Shown: positions 50,306 through 59,157 of the stretch, piece after piece
How the letters are laid out: the number at the start of each line of letters is the position of its first letter
How positions within the stretch are numbered: position 1 is the first letter of the stretch
From: Dethiosulfovibrio russensis
Lineage (GTDB): Bacteria; Synergistota; Synergistia; Synergistales; Dethiosulfovibrionaceae
NCBI RefSeq assembly: GCF_021568855.1
Contig: NZ_JAKGUG010000009.1
Span: forward strand, 1-64,000
Length of the DNA stretch: 64,000 bases
Direction of reading: 5' to 3'
The notes under the pieces: model-generated
Database searches by the model: none
What the model saw: only the letters and a program-made list of their open reading frames with translations
Told to the model about the DNA's origin: nothing
Position numbers and translations under genes: made by a program

Positions 50306-51214
50306 TTACAGGACTCCTTTCTCCAGGTTCTCCTGGATTATGCTCTCAACCTCATCGCCGATGCGAAGGAGGTTTTCCGAGGTGCTGGCTCCTATGTGGG
50401 GGGCCATGAGAACCCTGGGCGCCTTCAATAAGGGATAGTCCTCGGCGGGAGGATCGCTGGGCCACACGTCGGTGCAGTAGGCTCCCAGCTTGCCGCTCTC
50501 AAGGGCGGCAGCGACGGCGGCAGCGTCCACGCACAGGCCCCGTCCGGTGTTCACCAAAATCGCACCGTCCTTCATGGCTTCGATGACATCCGAGTTTATC
50601 AAACCTCTGGTATCGTCGGTCAAAGGCAGATGGAGGGATATGTAGTCCCCTTTCGAAACCGCCTCCTTGACATCCGAGACAAGAGTTACTCCCAGATCGG
50701 ACGCTCTCTCAAAATTCACGAACGGATCGTAGGCGGAGACCTTCATTCCGAAGGCCAAGGCTCTCTTGCCTACCTCAGCAGCTATGTTTCCCAGACCGAA
50801 AAGGGTGAGTTTTTTGCCGTAAAGCTCGGTCCTCTTCAGCTTCTTCTTCTCCCATGCACCGGAAACCATGGAGTTATGGGCCTCGACGAGACGGTTGGGA
50901 ACCGCCAGCATCATGGCGAAGGCCAGTTCCGCCACAGCGACGGACGATGCCTTGGGAGTGTTTCTCACCGAGATGCCTTTGGAGGCGGCGAACTCCTTGT
51001 CTATGTTGTCGGTGCCGACCCCACCCCTTATTATCAGCTTTAGGTTGGAGGCCTTCTCGATATAGTCCCTGGTACATTTGGTCTTGCTCCTAACCAAGAC
51101 GACATCTGCCTCGGGAAGCCTGCCTGTATCGTCGGTGACCTCGCCAAAACGAGACAGACGATCGGGAAGGGATGGATCGAACGCGTCGGAAATAAGTATC
51201 AACATAGCTATCAC
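50306..51214 (-). CDS. serA: D-3-phosphoglycerate dehydrogenase, short form
   Basis: A 302-residue 2-hydroxyacid dehydrogenase. RGGVGTDNID, the Rossmann motif LFGLGNIAAEVGK (about 138-150), NTGRGLCVDAAAVAAAL and the catalytic His in APHIGASTSEN are all present. It lacks the ACT/ASB regulatory part of long SerA, so serine feedback is probably absent. Operon position before serC supports the phosphoglycerate role. Confidence 0.88.
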   Translation of the reverse strand: MIAMLILISDAFDPSLPDRLSRFGEVTDDTGRLPEADVVLVRSKTKCTRDYIEKASNLKLIIRGGVGTDNIDKEFAASKGISVRNTPKASSVAVAELAFAMMLAVPNRLVEAHNSMVSGAWEKKKLKRTELYGKKLTLFGLGNIAAEVGKRALAFGMKVSAYDPFVNFERASDLGVTLVSDVKEAVSKGDYISLHLPLTDDTRGLINSDVIEAMKDGAILVNTGRGLCVDAAAVAAALESGKLGAYCTDVWPSDPPAEDYPLLKAPRVLMAPHIGASTSENLLRIGDEVESIIQENLEKGVL

Positions 51215-51261
51215 TCCTCGTGCCAGGATAAAAAGAAAGATTTGGTAATTCTACAAAAGAA

Positions 51262-51309
51262 AGGAGCCTTTTTGCAAGTGGAAATTTCCACATCGCAAAA
51301 AAGACTCCT
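51262..51309. terminator. Large hairpin between signalling and serine operons
   Basis: Inner perfect 14-base palindrome GTGGAAATTTCCAC (51278-51291) within outer near-complementary arms beginning AGGAG and ending CTCCT, rich in T/A runs. It probably terminates the GGDEF-EAL operon before serA. A leader-control role for serA is possible. Confidence 0.6.
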
Positions 51310-51355
51310 GTCGAATTTATCGTCTATTGCCCTACTTTATCGATTTGAGAGGCCC

Positions 51356-53113
51356 TTACGATCTAATAGGCCCGCCCGAAAGCAGGATATCGAATCGATC
51401 ATGGGGAATCGGAGGGCTGAAAAGATATCCCTGTAAAACATCGCATCCGATAGCCCCGAGGATCCTCATCTGCTCTGCCGTCTCGACCCCCTCGGCTACC
51501 ACCTCCTTGCCCAGAGAGTGGGCCAGGGTAACCACAGCCTCGGCTATAGCCAGATCTCCCTTGTCATCGGGGATACCGGAGACGAAAGACCTGTCGATCT
51601 TCAGACGGCGGACGGGAAAACTCTTCAGGTAGGCCATAGAGGAATAGCCTGTACCGAAGTCGTCTATGGATATGCCGATCCCCCTTCTGACCAGATTATT
51701 CATGACCTCCACCGCCCGATCCTCTGACTTGACGAACACGTTTTCTGTAAGCTCCATATCCAACGAGCCACAGGGGAAACCGGTCTCCTGAAGGATCTGC
51801 TCCACCTTGCTGACAAGTGCGGGGTCACTGAATTGGCGAGCAGACAGGTTGACCGACAGGCGCAGTTTTGGAAATAGCTCCAGCCAATTCAAGGACTGAG
51901 AACAGGCTCTTCGTAAAACCCACTCTCCAAGGGGAATGATTATCCCCAGCTGCTCCGCCACAGGGATAAACTCGTCTGGCATGACGAACCTTCCAAGTCG
52001 ACTGGATCGCCAACGAAGAAGGGCCTCCATTCCGTTGATATCCCCTGTCCTGGCGTTCACGGTAGGCTGATAATAGACCTCGAACTCGTCCAGATCGATG
52101 GCCTCTCTGATGTGAGCCCCTACATGGAAATAGCTCTGAGCCTCCTGGGATAGAGACTGGGAGAAAAGACGGAACGACCCCTTGCCGGAGATCTTGGCGG
52201 CCTGAAGGGCGACGCCTGCGTTGGTGAGGAGATCGTCATCATCGTCTCCGTCGTCCGGGAATATCACGACCCCGCAGCTCATGGAGAGATCGACCCTCTG
52301 CCCTCCCATAGAAATCGGCTCGGAGAGAATCTTACCCAGATCCTCCGCCGTCTTGAAAACCGCCGAACGATCCACTATACCGGGAAAGATCAAGGCAAAC
52401 TCATCGCTCCCTATTCTGGCGACGGTTCCTCCATCGTTTTCGAAGGCCTTCAGTCTGTTCCCAACGGCAACGAGGACCTCGTTTCCGGCGGAGTGCCCCA
52501 AGGAACCGTTTATATAGCTGAAATCGTCGAGATCGCACAGAAATAGCCCCAGCATGGTACCGTTATGACGGGTCATCGACACGGCCATATCGAGCCTATC
52601 CAGAAAAAGCACCCTGTTGGGCAGGCCGGTCAGACCGTCCATCTGTCTTTCAAGACGAAGGGAATCGGAGATGCTGCGCAATTCGTCGTTTTGCGAGTTG
52701 ACCAGTTTCTCCAGCCTCAGGCGATACTCGCGATTCTCCCTTTTCAGAGAGGCCTTGGCCAAGGCCTGATCCACAGCGTGACGGAGCATCTCCACGTCCG
52801 TTACAGGCTTCATCAGATAGTCCCATGTTCCCAGTCGGATAGCCTTCACCACGTCGGCCACGTCTCCGTCACCTGAGACCATTATCACCGGGAGATCGGG
52901 AAAACGGGGAACCACTCGCCCCAAGACTTCCAGTCCGGAGATCCCCGGCATCATTATGTCGAGCAAGATGAGATCGGGAACATCGGTCTCCAAGGCTTCT
53001 AGGGCATCCTCTCCGGAGGAGTGTTTCACCACTACGTGGCCGAAATCCTCTAGGCACAGAGCCAGACTCTCCCTCACGGAGACATTATCGTCCACTACCA
53101 TGATCGACGCCAT
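51356..53113 (-). CDS. Response regulator with GGDEF and EAL domains
   Basis: A 585-residue protein: receiver (1-120, D52 in LLDIMMPG), GGDEF (about 155-320) and EAL (about 335-580). The GGDEF signature is IGSDEF, missing the first Gly, so cyclase activity is doubtful, while the EAL domain is complete (MEALLRW 362-368, IDDFGTGYSSMAYL, KIDRSFV, AEGVET) and should hydrolyse c-di-GMP. It overlaps the upstream receiver gene by 29 bases, with a start at ATG 53113 or 53101. It is the output of the kinase operon. Confidence 0.9.
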   Translation of the reverse strand: MASIMVVDDNVSVRESLALCLEDFGHVVVKHSSGEDALEALETDVPDLILLDIMMPGISGLEVLGRVVPRFPDLPVIMVSGDGDVADVVKAIRLGTWDYLMKPVTDVEMLRHAVDQALAKASLKRENREYRLRLEKLVNSQNDELRSISDSLRLERQMDGLTGLPNRVLFLDRLDMAVSMTRHNGTMLGLFLCDLDDFSYINGSLGHSAGNEVLVAVGNRLKAFENDGGTVARIGSDEFALIFPGIVDRSAVFKTAEDLGKILSEPISMGGQRVDLSMSCGVVIFPDDGDDDDDLLTNAGVALQAAKISGKGSFRLFSQSLSQEAQSYFHVGAHIREAIDLDEFEVYYQPTVNARTGDINGMEALLRWRSSRLGRFVMPDEFIPVAEQLGIIIPLGEWVLRRACSQSLNWLELFPKLRLSVNLSARQFSDPALVSKVEQILQETGFPCGSLDMELTENVFVKSEDRAVEVMNNLVRRGIGISIDDFGTGYSSMAYLKSFPVRRLKIDRSFVSGIPDDKGDLAIAEAVVTLAHSLGKEVVAEGVETAEQMRILGAIGCDVLQGYLFSPPIPHDRFDILLSGGPIRS

Positions 53114-53483
53114 GATTTGACACCTCCTGGGAAAGAGCCTCTATCTCGTCCAACAGTACGGTCAGATCTACTAGAGGTTTCCTGAACACAGGGACATCCT
53201 CCAGCTCAACGTATCGGGAGCCAGGGTCGAAATCGGGAGAACCGGTGTAAATCACGCAGGGAAGATCCGGGTAAAGCTCCCTCATGTGAAGAATCAGCAG
53301 ATCCCCCGACATGGCTGGAAGCCGAAGGTCGACTACGGCCACGTCCACCCGGTTAGATCTAATCCATTCGTACGCACCTTCCCCGGAGTTGAAGGAGAAA
53401 ACATCATAACCGCAATCCTCCAAGAAAGCCACTAAAGTAGCGCAAACGCTCAGATCGTCGTCCACCACCATAACACGAGTCAA
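53085..53483 (-). CDS. Single-domain response regulator
   Basis: A 132-residue CheY-like receiver: VMVVDDDLSV acidic pair, phospho-acceptor D52 (AVVDLRLPAMSG), Thr in VIYTGSP and the Lys of FRKPL. No output domain. It overlaps both the kinase gene before it and the GGDEF-EAL gene after it, so it may relay or buffer phosphate in one pathway. Confidence 0.9.
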   Translation of the reverse strand: MTRVMVVDDDLSVCATLVAFLEDCGYDVFSFNSGEGAYEWIRSNRVDVAVVDLRLPAMSGDLLILHMRELYPDLPCVIYTGSPDFDPGSRYVELEDVPVFRKPLVDLTVLLDEIEALSQEVSNHGVDHGSGR

Positions 53484-54811
53484 ACCCGCTCATCCCCTCC
53501 TGCAGGAAGATCCACCATAAACCTGCACCCTCCACCGTCGGGCCTCTCCAGAGCCATCGCTCCATCGTGGTTTTCAACCACGATGAAGTACGACACCGAT
53601 AGACCCAGGCCGGTTCCCTCTCCGACTTTTTTGGTGGTGAAAAAGGGCTCGAATATCCTTCTGGCAACCTCGTCGGACACGCCCGGTCCGTTGTCCTGAA
53701 CCACGAGCCTTACGTAGTCCCCTCTGTCGAGGACAGAGAGATAGAGTTCCGGCCTCTCCACATGAGCCTCCCACATAGCCTGAGAGGCGTTTTTCATCAG
53801 GTTCAGCAAAACCTGTTGAATCTGCCCCGGCTCGCATTTGACCTCGGGAAGATCGTCGTCGTAATCTTTAAAGATCTCGATCCCCCTGAAATCGAACTTT
53901 TTCTTCAGGTCATAGTCGTTTTTAGCCAATTCCAGGGTTCGATCCATCAGAGACGGAAGATCGCAGGGAAGATGGTCCTTCCCCTTTCTGGCGAAACTGA
54001 GCATCTCCTTGACTATTCCTGCGGCCCTTTCGCTGGATTCCTGTATGGCATCCAGCATACTCGGTATCTTCCTGGAGTCCAGATACCGCCGCAATCCCTC
54101 CATGTGGATGCCCGATTCGGCAGCGGCTTTTTCGTTCGCCGGCATGGAGGATAGCAACCTATTTCTTAGGACGGCAGCGCTCTGAAGTATCCCGGCCAGA
54201 GGGTTGTTTATCTCGTGTGCCATTCCGGCCGCCAGCCCCCCGACCGAGAGCATCTTCTCCGATTGTATCATCATCTCCTCCAGACGAACCTGCTCCGTGA
54301 CGTCGTCGATTCGAATGACCGCCCCCTGTAGACCGTTGGCTATCAGGGGATAGACCGTTATATCCTCGAAGCGTCCTTCCCCCTCGGATGAGGACGGGAC
54401 CTTCTTCATAAATCGGGGCTCCCTGTCCGACAGGGCCTGCCTTATCCTGTCCAGTTGAGCCTCCAACTCGGGAAAGACCGACACCAGAGATCGGCCTAAA
54501 GCGTTCGGTTCCTCCACGCCGGTCAACACCTCCGCCCCTCTGTTCCATTGGGTTACGTTAAAGTCGGGGTCGACCGCCACCAAGACCGAGGGCATAGAGT
54601 CTATGACGTTCTCCAGATAAGATCGAAGTCGCCTCAGCTCGTCCTCCGCGAGACGACGCTCCTCTATCTCCCTCTCCAGCTCTCGGACCTTTCTCTGCAG
54701 CTCGGGATAATAGCTCTTTCTGCCGGACACGCCTCCCAAACCCACGATCTTCAACCGAAGGTCTGCGTCCTCCCGTCCGTTTCCTCCTCGACCATCAAAG
54801 CGCTCTGACAT
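53480..54811 (-). CDS. PAS-domain histidine kinase, cytoplasmic
   Basis: A 443-residue kinase without membrane segments. A coiled coil (35-65) leads to a PAS domain (about 65-180, SMPSVLVAVDPDFNVTQWNRG). The phospho-acceptor is H199 (GMAHEINNPLAGI); ATP-binding boxes are NLMKNASQA (N), DNGPGVSDE (G1), FEPFFTTK (F) and GTGLGLSVS (G2). An insertion before the N-box region (ESGIHMEGLRRYLDSRK) resembles some two-component sensors of redox or nitrogen. It overlaps the alcohol dehydrogenase gene by 17 bases and the receiver by four. Confidence 0.92.
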   Translation of the reverse strand: MSERFDGRGGNGREDADLRLKIVGLGGVSGRKSYYPELQRKVRELEREIEERRLAEDELRRLRSYLENVIDSMPSVLVAVDPDFNVTQWNRGAEVLTGVEEPNALGRSLVSVFPELEAQLDRIRQALSDREPRFMKKVPSSSEGEGRFEDITVYPLIANGLQGAVIRIDDVTEQVRLEEMMIQSEKMLSVGGLAAGMAHEINNPLAGILQSAAVLRNRLLSSMPANEKAAAESGIHMEGLRRYLDSRKIPSMLDAIQESSERAAGIVKEMLSFARKGKDHLPCDLPSLMDRTLELAKNDYDLKKKFDFRGIEIFKDYDDDLPEVKCEPGQIQQVLLNLMKNASQAMWEAHVERPELYLSVLDRGDYVRLVVQDNGPGVSDEVARRIFEPFFTTKKVGEGTGLGLSVSYFIVVENHDGAMALERPDGGGCRFMVDLPAGGDERV

Positions 54812-55946
54812 ACAGATCCTCCAGATCCTCTCTCTCTAGCCTGACCGGGTTGGTCACCATACAGGGGTCGTCGAAGGCATTCGAGGCCAACAGGGGAATC
54901 TGATCCTCCGTCACGCCTCTGGCCCTTAGACCGCCGGATATCCCGGAGGACTCCCTAAGATCGTTAATGGCCTTTACCAATCTAACCCGAACCTCGTCGT
55001 CGGAGAGGCCGTCCACCGGAATCGATATCCTCCGGGCCAACTCTCTATACCTGGAGGGAGCGCCGTGGAAATTACGGTCCACCACGGTGGACAGCAACAA
55101 GGCGTTGCACTCCCCGTGGGGAAGGTCCAGATAACCGCCCAATGCGTGAGCCATGGCGTGAACCGCTCCCAAGCTGGCGTTGGAGAAGGCCAGACCTGCC
55201 TCCAGACTGGCCATCATTATCTCCCGTCGGTCCGAGTCGTCCTCCAGTGCCTTGAACAGACTCTGCGATATTAGTTCGACGGCGGAAAGAGCGTAGAGAT
55301 CGGATATAGCCGAACTGCCGGTCGACACATAAGCCTCGAAAGCATGAGTCAACGCGTCCAAAGCGGTGCAGGCAGTGAGATAACGGTCCATGGTTGAAAG
55401 AGTGTGATAGTCCACCAGAGCCATGTCGGGAATGATGGCCTTGCTTATTATCGCTACCTTTACCCCTCTGTTCTCGTCGTTTACTATGGCGAACTGAGAG
55501 ACATCGGCGGAACTGCCTCCGGTGGTGGGGATACAGATCAGAGGAGGCATGGGCACGGCCACCTTGTCTATTCCCTTAAAATCGAGGATATGCCCGCCGT
55601 TGGACACCACTATCCCGATACCCTTTGCGCTGTCCATGGGACTTCCACCGCCGACCGCTACCAGGCCGTCGCACTCCCCTTCGATGTACGAGTCAACGCC
55701 TTTCATGATCTGGGCCGATCTCGGATTGGAGGTTATGCCGGAGAAAATCCGCCACTCGACTCCCTCCCTATCTAGAGATTCCCAGGCCCTTCGAACCCAA
55801 TCGGTGGACAGTACCCCCGGATCGGTCACCAACAGGACCCTGTTCAAACCGAGGTTGGCGGCACAGGATCCGACCAAATCCACCGCTCCCGGGCCGAAGA
55901 CCACCTCTGGCATAACGAACCTTCTGAGCTCGTCGTAACGTTCCAT
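54795..55946 (-). CDS. Iron-containing alcohol dehydrogenase
   Basis: A 383-residue group III alcohol dehydrogenase. VVFGPGAVDLVG opens the Rossmann-like half, GGGSPMDSAKGIG is the nucleotide loop, and the metal ligands fall in LTHAFEAYVSTGSS, HAMAHALGGYLDLPHGECNALL. Likely interconverts an alcohol and aldehyde with NAD(P)H. First gene of an operon with a histidine kinase and two response regulators, which is unusual. Confidence 0.92.
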   Translation of the reverse strand: MERYDELRRFVMPEVVFGPGAVDLVGSCAANLGLNRVLLVTDPGVLSTDWVRRAWESLDREGVEWRIFSGITSNPRSAQIMKGVDSYIEGECDGLVAVGGGSPMDSAKGIGIVVSNGGHILDFKGIDKVAVPMPPLICIPTTGGSSADVSQFAIVNDENRGVKVAIISKAIIPDMALVDYHTLSTMDRYLTACTALDALTHAFEAYVSTGSSAISDLYALSAVELISQSLFKALEDDSDRREIMMASLEAGLAFSNASLGAVHAMAHALGGYLDLPHGECNALLLSTVVDRNFHGAPSRYRELARRISIPVDGLSDDEVRVRLVKAINDLRESSGISGGLRARGVTEDQIPLLASNAFDDPCMVTNPVRLEREDLEDLYVRAL

Positions 55947-56005
55947 ACACTCCCCCCTTTCCGGAAAACCCTTTGTTCTACTGTACCTTATTTTCCATCT
56001 ATTTG

Positions 56006-56046
56006 AAAAGGGGCGACGGGCGGATAATCCACCCGTCGCCCCTTTT
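56006..56046. terminator. Terminator between DUF5320 gene and alcohol dehydrogenase operon
   Basis: Fifteen-base perfect arms from AAAAGGGGCGACGGG with an 11-base loop, T4 at the end of either strand. It ends the DUF5320 transcript (stop at 56067) on the minus strand. Confidence 0.88.
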
Positions 56047-56066
56047 GCGACACAGATCTATTCAGG

Positions 56067-56321
56067 TTAATCTTCGCTTTTTTCCCCGATCAGCCTGTCT
56101 ATCTTCTCCTCCAAAAGAGCGATCCTGCGAGACATCTCGCTCTCCTGGGTCCCGACGACTCCGGGATCGATAAAACCGAAACAACGCCCGAAGCCCCTCC
56201 CAAAACCGCGGCCTCGGCCAAAACCTGCACCCCGACCTGCGACTCCGGAGACACAGCCTCCCAGACCCCTTCCGGTTCCGGGACCTCCTCCGAGAGGACC
56301 AGTGGCATCTCTACCAGGCAT
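56067..56321 (-). CDS. DUF5320 family small protein
   Basis: An 84-residue protein opening with MPGRDATGPLGGGPGTGRGL, the MPxxDxTGPxGxGPxTGRGxGxC signature of DUF5320, followed by Gly/Arg/Phe-rich repeats (FGRGRGFGRGFGRC) and a C-terminal coiled coil (MSRRIALLEEKIDRLIGE). These proteins often occur beside iron-molybdenum-cofactor-type (NifX/NifB-like) genes, but none is adjacent here. Good AGGAGGTG precedes the ATG, and a Fur-like box overlaps the leader. Confidence 0.85.
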   Translation of the reverse strand: MPGRDATGPLGGGPGTGRGLGGCVSGVAGRGAGFGRGRGFGRGFGRCFGFIDPGVVGTQESEMSRRIALLEEKIDRLIGEKSED

Positions 56322-56334
56322 ATCGACACCTCCT

Positions 56335-56353
56335 AAAAATGATTTTCATTATC
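56335..56353 (-). promoter_or_regulatory. Fur-box-like sequence
   Basis: On the minus strand GATAATGAAAATCATTTTT matches the 19-base Fur consensus at 16 positions. It lies directly upstream of the DUF5320 ribosome site, so iron-dependent repression is likely. Confidence 0.65.
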
Positions 56354-56396
56354 ATCTTAGTGCTCTAGCCCCTCCCTGTCAAGCCCCACAGATAGA

Positions 56397-57791
56397 CTAA
56401 GAGGACAAAAACCAAAGGATCGACAGACCGGAGAGAATAGCGACGGCCAGATAAGCTCTCAACCTTCCGCAATGGAGCTCTCTCATAAGAGAAAGAGGCT
56501 CTAAACACAGACAGCCTAAACGGGGAAGAAAGTCCTCTACGTCGGGAAAATGTCCGTCTCCAGGGGAAAACACCCTGGGGAAAGAGGCGAAGATGACAGA
56601 ACCTACGACTATCGGATAGGACGCCGACAGGGCCTTTCCCAACTTCCATAACGAAGGACCATCTGCCGGAAAAAACGGGAGCCAACGATGGAAGAAGCCT
56701 ACTCCCAAAGTGGCGACCGCCATCACAACCATGACCTTGAATTTTCTCGAACTCGGTTTCCCCACCAAAAGAGCCCGAGACACCCCGGGACGGGCGGTAC
56801 GAAGGTAACCGTATATGCCGAACTTACAGAAAGACAGGACGGTGCCGACTCCGGCTATCTGGAGAGACCACATTACCGCTGGATAGTCGCCCAAGGAAAG
56901 CTTTATCAGGAATTTAGACACATATCCGCTGGTCCCGGGAAATCCGGCTATGGAAGTAGCCCCCACCAGGAACAGAGCGAATAGAAGCGGAACCTCCCTC
57001 GCAACCGTCCCGAGGTAACGGAGATCTCTGGTCCCGTAGGAGTCCTCCAGTCCTCCGGCAGTGAGAAAGAGCAACCCCTTGAAAAGGCAATGGGACACCA
57101 GATGGGCCATGGCGGCCGCTCGCCCCAGAGCCGTCCCGCTGCCGATGGCGGCCACTATAAAACCCAACTGACTCATGGTGTGATAGGCCAAAAGCCTCTT
57201 CCCGTCGTGCTGCATGAGGGCCTGAAAGACCCCATAGAGGGCCATGACGGCACCGATGCATAAAAGAGAAACCGAGGGCCCATCTGCAGCTCGGAGAAGT
57301 CCGTAGATCCCCATCTTGACCGCGTAGCCGGAAAGGACGGCGCTGACCTCGGCGGAGGCCCTACCGTGGGCGATCGGAAGCCAAAAATGAAGTATCGGGA
57401 GGGCGGCCTTGAAACCGAGCGCCAACACGAACAGAGGAAACTGGCCGCTGGGGACCGGTCCCATCGGAAGTATCGGCCCTCCTGCCGAACCTATTGCCAC
57501 AGCCAGCAACAACAGAGCCCCGCCAATAAGCTGTGAATATAGATATATCCAGGCGGCCGGTCTGTCCTTCTTCCCGATCATGGCGGCCAGGGCAAATGAC
57601 GAAAGCTCCATGAAAAAGACAAAGACCAACCAATCGGAGGCTATCGCTGAGAGGCAGGCAAAGAGACAGAAACACCAAGGAGCCCACCTCTGAGCTGGGG
57701 TCTTCCAGTTACCGTAGGCATAGGAACAGCCGGTCATGAACAAAGCCAGGACTATCATTACGGACGAAAGGGGATCGACACTAAACGACAT
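56397..57791 (-). CDS. Antiporter-type membrane subunit (NuoM/N/MrpD-like), third copy
   Basis: A 464-residue membrane protein with about 12-14 segments. ATG at 57791 (MSFSVDPLSS) has GGGGAG nine bases upstream. Key residues of the proton-pumping family are visible: Glu in FFMELSSFALA, Lys in GFKAALPILHFWLPIAHGRA, and His/Lys in MQHDGKRLLAYHTMSQLGF. It is a clear paralogue of the next gene upstream (both have GKKDRP, LYSQLIGG/LLGG, FWLP). Last gene of the Mrp-like operon. Confidence 0.85.
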   Translation of the reverse strand: MSFSVDPLSSVMIVLALFMTGCSYAYGNWKTPAQRWAPWCFCLFACLSAIASDWLVFVFFMELSSFALAAMIGKKDRPAAWIYLYSQLIGGALLLLAVAIGSAGGPILPMGPVPSGQFPLFVLALGFKAALPILHFWLPIAHGRASAEVSAVLSGYAVKMGIYGLLRAADGPSVSLLCIGAVMALYGVFQALMQHDGKRLLAYHTMSQLGFIVAAIGSGTALGRAAAMAHLVSHCLFKGLLFLTAGGLEDSYGTRDLRYLGTVAREVPLLFALFLVGATSIAGFPGTSGYVSKFLIKLSLGDYPAVMWSLQIAGVGTVLSFCKFGIYGYLRTARPGVSRALLVGKPSSRKFKVMVVMAVATLGVGFFHRWLPFFPADGPSLWKLGKALSASYPIVVGSVIFASFPRVFSPGDGHFPDVEDFLPRLGCLCLEPLSLMRELHCGRLRAYLAVAILSGLSILWFLSS

Positions 57792-57810
57792 ATACACCAG
57801 CTCCCCGTCC

Positions 57811-59157
57811 TCAGATTCCCATAGCTACCATCAAAAAGACGGCCACGACCGCGAGGTAGAAAAGATACCTCGTCAGGTTGCCCGAATGGGCCTCTAAGAT
57901 GCGATTAGCTATCGTCATAGAAAGACTTCTCAAAAGAGGGAGAAGGTCGTCTACGTCCAGGGGGCTATATGCCGGGACGAAAGGCCAGGGGACAAGACAG
58001 AAGACCGCCACGGCGATCGCAAGGGATTTTAACGGATAAAGGGAGAGCTCCGCCGATCCGAAGGGCGGGAACACACCTACTGCCAAGATGGCGACGCAGA
58101 ACAGGGAGAGAGCGCCGACGACGCCTTTTTCCGGAGAAACGGACGGAGGTGTTGGAAAATCACTCTTGAAGGGGCGGAGAAAAGCATAATACCCCAGTTT
58201 ACACAGAGACAGGACCGTTCCCAATCCGGCGAGGAAAAGGCACGCCTCTACGAAAGGAGACCCTTCCACCCCAGCCTTGACCATGGATTTCCCCCATCCC
58301 CCGGCGGTCAAAGGAGCCCCCGCCAGGGAAAGGGCTCCTACCGCGAAAAACGGGAAAATCCAAGGTAGATCCTTCATGCCCCGCCCAAGCTCCGCCAGAT
58401 CCCTGGTGCCGTATCTTTTCTCTATCTCCCCTACAGATAGAAAGAGAAGTCCCTTGCTCAGGGCATGACCTAAGACGAGAGCCGCGCAGCCGCATCTTCC
58501 CAGATCGGTTCCGGCCGCCAGAGACGACACCATAAACCCCAGTTGTCCCATGGTGCTGTATGCCAACAGCCTCTTGGCATCCCTCTGCATTACTCCCTGA
58601 AGGGCTCCGTAAAGGGCCATAAAGACCCCGGCGAAAAGCAACCAGTGGGACGGCCCCAGAGACATGCGAACCATGCCGTATATTCCCATCTTGACGGCAT
58701 AACCTGACAGCAGGACGCTAGCCTCGACAGGAGCCTTGCTGTGGGTTCTCGGAAGCCAGAAATGAAGCAGGGGCAAAGCCGCCTTGATTCCCAGGGCCAC
58801 ATAGAACAGAGGCACCAGAGAAGACGGAACCGGGCCTATCGACAGTAACCCACCGTCTGAAGGGTTTCCCATGGCGGAAGCCATGAGAAGCAAGCCCCCT
58901 CCGAGAAGCTGAGAGTACAGATAGAAACGAGCGGTAGGACGGTCTTTTTTCCCCACCATAAAGGCCAAGACTATAGAGGACAGCTCTACCCACACGGTAA
59001 AGGAAAACCACGAGGAGGCCAAAGCGGCTAGACAGGCGAAAAAACAGAACAGATACAGCATAGGAGATCTCCGCCTGACGTACAGGTCTATGCAGAGGGT
59101 CATGAAAACCGCGAGAGCGATCATAAGACACGAAAGCCTGTCGGGAAAGGGGATCAC
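57811..59157 (-). CDS. Antiporter-type membrane subunit, second copy
   Basis: About 448 residues from GTG at 59157, which overlaps the upstream stop (GTGA); the longer open frame to 59457 lies within the preceding gene and is unlikely. The features are ELSSIVLAFMVGKKDRP, GIKAALPLLHFWLPRTHSKA, MQRDAKRLLAYSTMGQLGF. It resembles the following gene along its length, showing tandem duplication. Acts as an ion-translocating subunit in the antiporter complex. Confidence 0.85.
   Translation of the reverse strand: MIPFPDRLSCLMIALAVFMTLCIDLYVRRRSPMLYLFCFFACLAALASSWFSFTVWVELSSIVLAFMVGKKDRPTARFYLYSQLLGGGLLLMASAMGNPSDGGLLSIGPVPSSLVPLFYVALGIKAALPLLHFWLPRTHSKAPVEASVLLSGYAVKMGIYGMVRMSLGPSHWLLFAGVFMALYGALQGVMQRDAKRLLAYSTMGQLGFMVSSLAAGTDLGRCGCAALVLGHALSKGLLFLSVGEIEKRYGTRDLAELGRGMKDLPWIFPFFAVGALSLAGAPLTAGGWGKSMVKAGVEGSPFVEACLFLAGLGTVLSLCKLGYYAFLRPFKSDFPTPPSVSPEKGVVGALSLFCVAILAVGVFPPFGSAELSLYPLKSLAIAVAVFCLVPWPFVPAYSPLDVDDLLPLLRSLSMTIANRILEAHSGNLTRYLFYLAVVAVFLMVAMGI

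Noticed and set aside
51215-51355. T-box or serine/glycine riboswitch upstream of serA
   Set aside because: The interval is short and holds only a large hairpin; no T-box sequence or glycine aptamer features were seen.
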